Positions 43,876 to 50,483 of a DNA stretch of 50,483 nucleotides are shown here, piece by piece. The DNA is from an uncultured Clostridia bacterium. GTDB taxonomy: Bacteria; Bacillota; Clostridia; Oscillospirales; Oscillospiraceae. Location of the stretch: the NCBI GenBank assembly GCA_946407675.1, contig CAMJPK010000003.1, forward strand, positions 1-50,483, given 5' to 3'. The first letter of the stretch is position 1. Each line of letters starts with the position of its first letter. Below the pieces are notes generated by a model. It saw only the letters and a program-made list of their open reading frames with translations, did no database searches and was not told the DNA's origin. Both the position numbers and the translations under genes were made by a program.

Positions 43876-45794
43876 TCGTCAAGAGTCCGTACATCAAATG
43901 CGGCGGCGGCGGGCGGGGCGCGCAGGGGTATCTGAAGTACATCGGGACACGGGAGCACGTCGAACTGCTCCCCGACGCCCGACCGCCGACGCAGAAGCAG
44001 ACGCTGCTCATCGCAAAGTTGCGGAAAGATTTCCCTGACTTGAACGATGATCCTGTCTGTGCGGGCTACGTTTCGAATCCGACGAAAGCCAATGCCTCTG
44101 CCCTGATCTCCGCTGTGTTGGAGCAGCATTGGGATGATGCGCAGCGCTCCGAGGTCTACATGAAGTACATTGCCACCCGTCCACGCGCGGAGCGTGCCGG
44201 GAGTCATGGCCTCTTCGGAGATGAAGCGCCGGTGGATCTCAACGCCGCGATGGAGGAGCTGGAGCAGTACACAGGCAATGTCTGGACGCACATCATCTCC
44301 CTCAGCAGGGAGGATGCCGTCCGCTATGGCTATGATCATGCCGACGCATGGCGCAATCTTCTGCTGACGCATCGGAATGAGATCGCCGAGGCGATGCACA
44401 TTCCGCCGAAGGACTTCCGATGGTACGCTGCCTTTCACGACGAGGGAAACCATCCCCACGTCCACATGATGGCGTGGTCCGTCAAGCCGGGACAGGCGTA
44501 TCTGAACCGCGACGGTATACGGCAGATCAAGTCTGCGCTGACCAACGACGTGTTTCGCTATGAGCTGACGGAGGTGCTGGAGCAGAAATCCGTGTCCCGC
44601 GACGCGCTTGTGCAAGAAGTTCGTCATGCGCTGCTGGAGCTGACGGAGCAGATGGAACGTGGCTTCTGCAATCATCCGGAGGCAGAACAGCGGATGCAGA
44701 CGCTGGCAATGGAGCTCGGTTCGGTCAAGGGAAAGAAATCTTACGGTTACCTCCCCAAGCGCTTGAAGGAACAGGTGGATGAGATCGTAGATGAGATGGA
44801 GCGGCTGCAGAAGGTCTCCGACGCCTATGACAGGTGGCTGGAGCTGCAGCGGCAGGTGGACAGCTACTACAAAGACGAGAAGCGTCCGCGGCGAAAGCTG
44901 TCCGAGGAAAAGGAGTTTCGCGCGATCAAGAACGCCGTCATCCGGGAAGCCGAGCAGATCCGGCTGGGGACGCCGACCTTCGAGGACCGCGGCATCGAGC
45001 TGGAGGATGAGGATTGGGATTCCCGTTATGCCTCTCAAGATTTCTGGGAGATCTTCGACCGGATCGACGAGGACGGGGAAAGAGCGATCCGGGAGCTGGA
45101 GCAGCTCGCGGAGGAGGGCGACGCCGACGCGCAGTTCATGATGGGCCGCCTGTACCGGGACGGGCCGATCCCGATCCCGGACTGGAAGAAGTCCTGCGTC
45201 TTCTTCGAGAAAGCAGCAAGGCAAGGTCTGCCGGAAGCGCAGTACGCGCTCGGAAAACTCCTGCTCTCCGATGATCCGGAGATCCGGAATCCGGCGCTGG
45301 GAATGCGATGGCTGGAGCTCGCAGCGGAGAACGGAAACTCTTACGCCGCCTACCGCGCCGGAAAGGAGTATCTGCGTGGGGAGAATGTGGAGAAGAATGA
45401 AACAAGAGCGGGGAAGACGTTTCAACGCGCAGCTGACCTCGAAAATCCTTACGGGCAGTACATGATGGGGAAGCTGTGCCTCGAGGCCGGAGAAACCGAG
45501 CAGGGACTCGAATGGATGAGCAGGTCTGCTTACCAGGGCAACCGCTGCGCTCAGTTTTTCCTGGACCGCCGGGATTCGCTTGCGCCGCCCTCCGTGATGC
45601 TCTCGGCCACACGCTTACTCCATCATATGGCCGGCGTCTTCCGGGACGCCATGCCGAAGGACGCAACGGGGCAAAGCCTGCACATCGACCGAAAGCGGCT
45701 GCAGGCGCTCGTGGATCAGAAGGGCAGACAGGCGGCGCTGTCCTATGCGCGCGGGCAGAAGGAGAACGGCCCGTCGATGGCTGCGCCGTGGTAA
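43863..45794 (+). CDS. MobP-type relaxase with C-terminal Sel1-like repeats
   Basis: MARLIVKSPYIKCGGGGRGAQGYLKYIGTREHVELL...WYAAFHDEGNHPHVHMMAWS; C-terminal GDADAQFMMGRLYRDG, GLPEAQYALGKLLL, NGNSYAAYRAGKEYLRG, NPYGQYMMGKLCLEAG. Confidence 0.88.
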   Translation: MARLIVKSPYIKCGGGGRGAQGYLKYIGTREHVELLPDARPPTQKQTLLIAKLRKDFPDLNDDPVCAGYVSNPTKANASALISAVLEQHWDDAQRSEVYMKYIATRPRAERAGSHGLFGDEAPVDLNAAMEELEQYTGNVWTHIISLSREDAVRYGYDHADAWRNLLLTHRNEIAEAMHIPPKDFRWYAAFHDEGNHPHVHMMAWSVKPGQAYLNRDGIRQIKSALTNDVFRYELTEVLEQKSVSRDALVQEVRHALLELTEQMERGFCNHPEAEQRMQTLAMELGSVKGKKSYGYLPKRLKEQVDEIVDEMERLQKVSDAYDRWLELQRQVDSYYKDEKRPRRKLSEEKEFRAIKNAVIREAEQIRLGTPTFEDRGIELEDEDWDSRYASQDFWEIFDRIDEDGERAIRELEQLAEEGDADAQFMMGRLYRDGPIPIPDWKKSCVFFEKAARQGLPEAQYALGKLLLSDDPEIRNPALGMRWLELAAENGNSYAAYRAGKEYLRGENVEKNETRAGKTFQRAADLENPYGQYMMGKLCLEAGETEQGLEWMSRSAYQGNRCAQFFLDRRDSLAPPSVMLSATRLLHHMAGVFRDAMPKDATGQSLHIDRKRLQALVDQKGRQAALSYARGQKENGPSMAAPW

Positions 45795-45872
45795 ACCCTG
45801 CGGGCGCAACAGACACGGACGAATCATATGTATAAAAGGAAAAGCCTCCGGCGGGAGGCGGAAAGGGCAAAA

Positions 45873-46085
45873 ATGAAAAACTGCAAATACAAAAGCTATG
45901 AGGAGATGCCGCTGATGCTCTCGGTGCCGGAGGTGGCTTCAGTGCTGGGCATCAGCAGGGCTGGCGCCTACGAGCTGGTGAAAGAGAAGGGCTTCCCCTC
46001 GCTGACCATCGGCTCCCGCATCCTGATCCCACGGGACAAGCTCATTGCGTGGATCGACGAAAAGAGTTCCGGGAATGCGGAATAA
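45873..46085 (+). CDS. Excisionase-type helix-turn-helix protein
   Basis: MLSVPEVASVLGISRAGAYELVKEKGFPSLTIGSRILIPRDKLIAWIDE. Confidence 0.88.
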   Translation: MKNCKYKSYEEMPLMLSVPEVASVLGISRAGAYELVKEKGFPSLTIGSRILIPRDKLIAWIDEKSSGNAE

Positions 46086-46120
46086 TCCAGTAGACTTTCC
46101 TCGCGGCTTGTGGTATGTGT
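46081..46120. repeat. 40-bp direct repeat flanking the AbiE module, copy 1 (copy 2 at 48025-48064)
   Basis: aataatccagtagactttcctcgcggcttgtggtatgtgt vs aataatccagtagactttccccgcggtttgtggtatgtgt (38/40 by eye). Confidence 0.9.
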
Positions 46121-46201
46121 GAAAGCACAAAGACCTAATAATACAAAATGATATTGATAAAACAGTATTATTGAGATAATATAGGTACAAAAGAGGAGGC
46201 G

Positions 46202-46969
46202 GTGTCCATGAAGTATTTAGCCGTTTTACAGCAAAAGAAGATATTCACACTCAATGACGCAGAGCAGATGACGGGGAATCTGATGACGGCCAAAGCGATG
46301 CTGCAATCGTACAAAAAAGCGGGATATATCTTCAGCATACGCCGAAACCTGTATGCAGCCGTTGATCTAGCAAGCGGGGAGGTGCTGGCAAACCGCTATG
46401 AGATCGGTTCGTCTGTCAACCGCGGCGCTTTCATCTCGCATCACTCGGCGCTCGAATACCACGGTGTTGCGAATCAGGTGTTTTATACCGTCACCGTATC
46501 CTCCGCAGATCGCTTCACGGATTTTGAATATGATGGAATCCGCTATGCGCAATATATGCCAAAGATCATGAGCGGCGTGATCGTGCCGTCAATGATGCCG
46601 CTGGTCTCGGTAACGGATATAGACCGGACCGTGATCGACTGTATCTATGACATTCCCTGCGCGGGAGGATTGGAGGAACTGCTGGAGGCCCTGCGCCTGA
46701 TCCCGTCGTTGCATGAAGGGGCGCTCCTGAGCTATCTGGAGGAATACGACCAGATATTCCTTTGGCAGAAAGCGGGGTTTATTCTGCAGCACTTTGCGTC
46801 GGAATTCAATCTGAGCGCACATTTCTTTGAGACTTGCAAAAGCAAGATCCATGAGCGAAAAAAATATCTGACAGACTTCGGTGAATCCGCGTACTATCCG
46901 GAATGGAAGCTTTATGCGCCGAAGAACCTGCTCGGCATTCTGAATGACGGAGGCGATGAGCTTGTTTAA
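46202..46969 (+). CDS. abiEi: AbiEi-type antitoxin / transcriptional regulator
   Basis: LQQKKIFTLNDAEQMTGNLMTAKAMLQSYKKAGYIFSIRRNLYAAVDLASGEVLANRYEIGSSVNRGAFISHHSALEYHG. Confidence 0.88.
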   Translation: MSMKYLAVLQQKKIFTLNDAEQMTGNLMTAKAMLQSYKKAGYIFSIRRNLYAAVDLASGEVLANRYEIGSSVNRGAFISHHSALEYHGVANQVFYTVTVSSADRFTDFEYDGIRYAQYMPKIMSGVIVPSMMPLVSVTDIDRTVIDCIYDIPCAGGLEELLEALRLIPSLHEGALLSYLEEYDQIFLWQKAGFILQHFASEFNLSAHFFETCKSKIHERKKYLTDFGESAYYPEWKLYAPKNLLGILNDGGDELV

Positions 46970-47966
46970 TCTGGATAAAGCATTCCTGAATGAAAAAGCG
47001 GCTGAAAGCGATTTCATCCGGGACAATCTTGAAAAGGTCTACCGGCTTACGGATCTTCTGGCTTTCATCTTTGAAGAACCTATCCTGTCTGACAATCTCG
47101 TTTTAAAGGGCGGAACCGCGATCAATCTGACCGTGTTCCATCTTCCGCGGCTTTCTGTAGACATTGACCTTGATCTCAACCGAAGGTGTTCAAGGGATGA
47201 AATGCTTGCGCTTCGAGAGGAAATCGACGCGATTCTGCTTAGATTTATGGCCGCGAGCGGGTATTCACAGGACTCGCGTAAGCAGAAGGAATCCCACGCT
47301 CTTAGCTCGCGAGTATTCCATTATCGGAACGCCGGCGGGAATCCGGATAACATCAAAGTCGAGATCAACTATTCCATGCGGCAGCATATACTTCCGGTCC
47401 ACAAGGCAACCGTAAATGCGGATGTCCTGGAAACCCGTTTTCAAGTCAACGCTCTGGCGCCGATCGAATTGTTCGGCAGCAAAATCAAGGCGCTGACGGA
47501 ACGAACTGCCGCCAGGGACCTCTATGATGTCTACAATATGCTTTGTCAAGGGGTTTTTGATGAAAGCGAAATGGACTTGCTCCGTAAATGCGTTTTCTTC
47601 TACCGTGCCGTGGGCAGCACCGGAGCGTTTCAGGAGGATATTTGCCTTGACGGCATCAGCAACATCACATATCCCACGATTCGCCAAACGCTGCTTCCTG
47701 TGCTTCGAAAGGGCGAGAAGATCGACTTGGAGCACATGAAAAAAGCGGTTCACAGGTTCGTCGCAGAGCTGCTTAGCCCGACAGATCAAGAACGGGGTTT
47801 CCTGCGTGAATTTGCCGAGGGCAGGTATGAACCGTCTCTGCTGTTCGATGATCCTGAAATCCTCGAGCGAATCGGCGATCATCCCATGGCGATTTGGAAA
47901 TGCGAAAGCATCCGTCAGGCGCAAGGACAGAAAAAGACGCAGGGCTTCTCAATGACCATGCTGTGA
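46956..47966 (+). CDS. abiEii: AbiEii-type nucleotidyltransferase toxin
   Basis: LVLKGGTAINLTVFHLPRLSVDIDLDLNRRCSRDEMLALREEID (GGT...DIDLD). Confidence 0.9.
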   Translation: MSLFNLDKAFLNEKAAESDFIRDNLEKVYRLTDLLAFIFEEPILSDNLVLKGGTAINLTVFHLPRLSVDIDLDLNRRCSRDEMLALREEIDAILLRFMAASGYSQDSRKQKESHALSSRVFHYRNAGGNPDNIKVEINYSMRQHILPVHKATVNADVLETRFQVNALAPIELFGSKIKALTERTAARDLYDVYNMLCQGVFDESEMDLLRKCVFFYRAVGSTGAFQEDICLDGISNITYPTIRQTLLPVLRKGEKIDLEHMKKAVHRFVAELLSPTDQERGFLREFAEGRYEPSLLFDDPEILERIGDHPMAIWKCESIRQAQGQKKTQGFSMTML

Positions 47967-48024
47967 CAAAGCGTACCTGGGTACAGAAGATGAAGGGGAA
48001 CTATATGAAGTGAGTTAAAAAACA

Positions 48025-48064
48025 AATAATCCAGTAGACTTTCCCCGCGGTTTGTGGTATGTGT
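48025..48064. repeat. 40-bp direct repeat flanking the AbiE module, copy 2
   Basis: See 46081-46120. Confidence 0.9.
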
Positions 48065-48090
48065 TTGTGCTGCGAAAGGAGGCGGCGCCC

Positions 48091-48393
48091 ATGTACGACT
48101 ACATGATCGCACTGCTGGAGCGCTTCGGGATTGAGACGCCGGAGCTGTCGGCACGGCAGGCGCGAGCCAGAGCCGCGGAAGAGAAGCTGAAAGAAAAGCT
48201 GGACGCCGAACAGCGAAAGCTGCTCCTGTGTCTGACGGACTGCCACAACACTTACCGGCAGGAAGCCGCCCTCAGCGGCTTCCTGTCCGGGTGGCGGCTG
48301 GCGAACGGCATCCAAAATGAGCTGGACGCCATCCCGCGCTTCTCGATCATCGACGAGGACGAGGCGCGGATGAGAGAGGAGGGAACCGAATGA
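48091..48393 (+). CDS. Uncharacterised small mobile-element protein
   Basis: MYDYMIALLERFGIETPELSARQARARAAEEKLKEKLDAEQRKLLLCLTDCHNTYRQEAALSGFLSGWRLA; overlaps the integrase start. Confidence 0.75.
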   Translation: MYDYMIALLERFGIETPELSARQARARAAEEKLKEKLDAEQRKLLLCLTDCHNTYRQEAALSGFLSGWRLANGIQNELDAIPRFSIIDEDEARMREEGTE

Positions 48394-49538
48394 AAACACG
48401 CAGAGCGGTGGGTGAGGGCAGCATCCGCAAACGCGCCGACGGGCGATGGGAGGGGCGGTATGTCGCAGGGCACGACGCAAACGGAAAAGCCATCCGTAAA
48501 AACGTCCTCGGCAAAACCCAGGCAGAGGTTAGGGAAAAGCTGAAAGCCGCACTGGCGGAGGCGCAGGTGATCGACGTCGCCAGAGCAGACGAGTACACGG
48601 TCAAGCGCTGGGTGGAGACCTGGTATGAGATCTACTCCCGTCCCCACATCCGGGACAGCACCCGCCGCTTTTATGAACGCTATATCGACCGGATTATCCC
48701 GGCGCTGGGTGACATTCCGCTGCAGAAGCTCACCAGCCGGGATATCCAAAAGCTCTACAACGACACCAAGGAGCACGGCAGAATACGGAAGGAGCAGAAG
48801 GAGAAAGACCCCAGCCTCAGCGACACCTATGTGCGCGGAATGCACACGATGCTGCACGGCTGTCTGCAGCGGGCGGTGAAGGAGCGGCTGATCCCGTTCA
48901 ATCCCAGTGAGGACTGCATCGTGCCAAAGGCCCGCAAACGGGAGATGAAGATTCTGCCCCAGGAGAGCATCGGAGCCTATTTCAAGGAAGCGGAGCGCCG
49001 GGGCGTGCTGGCGATGTTCTTCCTGGAGCTGAGCACCGGGCTGCGCAAGGGCGAACTTGCTGCCCTTCTGTGGGAGGACCTGGATGTGGAAGCCCGGACG
49101 CTGCGGGTGGACAAGCAGGCGACGGCGGTCCCCGGCGGAGGCGTGAAGGTCACGCGCCCGAAGACCGAGACTTCTATCCGCACGCTGCCCGTGTCGAAGG
49201 AGGCAATTGAGCTGCTCGTCGCGGAGCATGAAAAACACCCGGACAACCCTTACATGTTTCCTTCGCCGGTGACGGGCAGGATGTACTATCCGGACACGAT
49301 CAACAGCATGCATGAGAAAATCGTGAAGGGGGCGGGGTTGCCCCACATCCGTCTGCACGATATGCGGCACACGGCGGCCACGTTGATGCTGCAAAACGGC
49401 GTTGACATCAAGACGGTCAGCGGAATGCTGGGGCACTACGACGCCGGCTTCACGCTCCGCACCTATACCCACACCACCACGAAGCAGCAGGAGGAGGCGG
49501 CGAACACCATGGGCACGGTGCTCTCGGCCAGCCTGTAA
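48390..49538 (+). CDS. Tyrosine-type site-specific integrase
   Basis: GEGSIRKRADGRWEGRYVAGHDANGKAIRKNVLGKTQAEV...LSTGLRKGELAALLWEDLD...HIRLHDMRHTAATLMLQNGVDIKTVSGMLGHYDAGFTLRTYTH. Confidence 0.96.
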   Translation: MKTRRAVGEGSIRKRADGRWEGRYVAGHDANGKAIRKNVLGKTQAEVREKLKAALAEAQVIDVARADEYTVKRWVETWYEIYSRPHIRDSTRRFYERYIDRIIPALGDIPLQKLTSRDIQKLYNDTKEHGRIRKEQKEKDPSLSDTYVRGMHTMLHGCLQRAVKERLIPFNPSEDCIVPKARKREMKILPQESIGAYFKEAERRGVLAMFFLELSTGLRKGELAALLWEDLDVEARTLRVDKQATAVPGGGVKVTRPKTETSIRTLPVSKEAIELLVAEHEKHPDNPYMFPSPVTGRMYYPDTINSMHEKIVKGAGLPHIRLHDMRHTAATLMLQNGVDIKTVSGMLGHYDAGFTLRTYTHTTTKQQEEAANTMGTVLSASL

Positions 49539-49935
49539 GCGAACGTAAATCACAGCGGGAGCATCGGCTGAAAACTGTGCTCCCGTACTGTACTTTTCCC
49601 ACTCAAAAAATGAGCACAAACGCGATTTGACCCACTCGGGATTCTGAAAAAACCCGCAACCAATTGCGGCCCAACGGATCGCTGGCACACGATTTGACCC
49701 ACTGGCGAAAAAGAAAAATAACGAGGAAACCCGCAAAGCGTTGCGCTCCAATCATTCCATTTTCTTCTGACTTTTTCCCGGGTGGGTCGCCGGTGGGTCA
49801 AAGGCGGTTTTCAGAGCGGTTTCGATACGCATCTTTGTGCCGGACGGAAGACTGATTTTGACCGCACAAAGGGTCGGCCTTGACCCTTTATTTGCTGCAT
49901 CTTTTCATGTACGAAAACGCCGAAAAAGTATCAAA

Positions 49936-49965
49936 AAGCCCTGATTTCTCACGAAATCAGGGCTT
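49936..49965. terminator. Hairpin downstream of tRNA-Tyr copy 3
   Basis: Identical to 841-870. Confidence 0.7.
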
Positions 49966-49967
49966 AA

Positions 49968-50052
49968 TGGTGGGGGAAGGTGGATTCGAACCACCGAAGT
50001 CACTGACAACAGATTTACAGTCTGCCCCCTTTGGCCACTCGGGAATTCCCCC
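49968..50052 (-). tRNA. tRNA-Tyr (GTA), copy 3
   Basis: Same 85-nt gene as 873-957. Confidence 0.95.
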
Positions 50053-50061
50053 ATATACAAT

Positions 50062-50137
50062 TGGAGCTGGTAGACGGACTCGAACCCCCGACCTGCTGAT
50101 TACAAATCAGCTGCTCTACCAACTGAGCTATACCAGC
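50062..50137 (-). tRNA. tRNA-Thr (TGT), intact
   Basis: GCTGGTATAGCTCAGTTGGTAGAGCAGCTGATTTGTAATCAGCAGGTCGGGGGTTCGAGTCCGTCTACCAGCTCCA; full cloverleaf, encoded CCA. Confidence 0.96.
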
Positions 50138-50299
50138 ATTTCCACAGCTCGTTTATATTAACAGACGCTACGCTCTTTGTCAAGGGTTATTTTCAAGAAA
50201 AGAAATTTGTAAACAATTTGCGAACCACTTGCAAAATCGAATTTGGCAGAGTACAATACGTTTGCTGTTTCAAATATTGTTTTAAAGGAAGCGAACATC

Positions 50300-50483
50300 A
50301 TGGCAAAAATTGATATTATCTCCGGCTTTCTGGGCGCAGGCAAGACTACGCTCATCAAGAAGCTGCTGGAGGAAGCCTACAAAGGCGAGAAGATCGTCCT
50401 GATTGAAAACGAGTTCGGCGAGATCAGCATCGACGGCGGCTTTTTACAGGGTACCGGCGTGCAGATCAGCGAAATGTCCTCGG
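50300..50483 (+). CDS. CobW/G3E-family GTPase, N-terminus, runs off right edge
   Basis: MAKIDIISGFLGAGKTTLIKKLLEEAYKGEKIVLIENEFGEISIDGGFLQGTGVQISEMSS. Confidence 0.9.
   Translation, partial: MAKIDIISGFLGAGKTTLIKKLLEEAYKGEKIVLIENEFGEISIDGGFLQGTGVQISEMSS

Overview
The window is high-GC DNA that looks like a Clostridia/Oscillospiraceae-type gut Firmicute (inferred from gene content and codon style). It appears to be an array of integrative elements stacked at one tRNA locus. A minus-strand tRNA-Thr(TGT)/tRNA-Tyr(GTA) pair is intact at the right edge (49968-50137). Related copies occur at 873-1013 and 31273-31655, each with a full tRNA-Tyr and only the 3' half of tRNA-Thr. These divide the window into (L) the end of a left element with an SLH fragment, (M) about 1-31.6 kb, a cargo island with no intact integrase, and (R) about 31.7-50.1 kb, an element with a tyrosine integrase, MobP-type relaxase, excisionase and AbiE toxin-antitoxin. 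M carries a TetR-controlled 2-hydroxyacyl-CoA dehydratase operon, asrABC sulfite reductase with a Crp/Fnr regulator, remnants of serine and tyrosine recombinases, a truncated SLH protein, and a LysR-centred divergent catabolic cluster. That cluster includes a peptide-type ABC transporter, amidohydrolase, CoA-transferase, MalY-like C-S lyase, RidA, molybdopterin oxidoreductase with FeS subunit, FAD oxidoreductase and acetyl-CoA hydrolase/transferase. R carries unusual cargo: FmdE, several SAM methyltransferases (one a tandem double-domain protein), an ECF S-component, a partial binding-protein-like lipoprotein, a His-rich protein and C-tract/G-tract palindromes resembling CsoR/RcnR-type metal operators. 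The strongest unexplained signals are: (i) the tRNA-carrying element architecture with paired GTGGGTCA boxes; (ii) 85-89-nt stem-loop elements that end in a copy of the tRNA-Tyr 3' tail and show compensatory changes; (iii) the putative metal/methyltransferase module; (iv) an asr/crp shared palindrome; (v) a 40-bp direct repeat flanking the AbiE module. No database search or folding was run.
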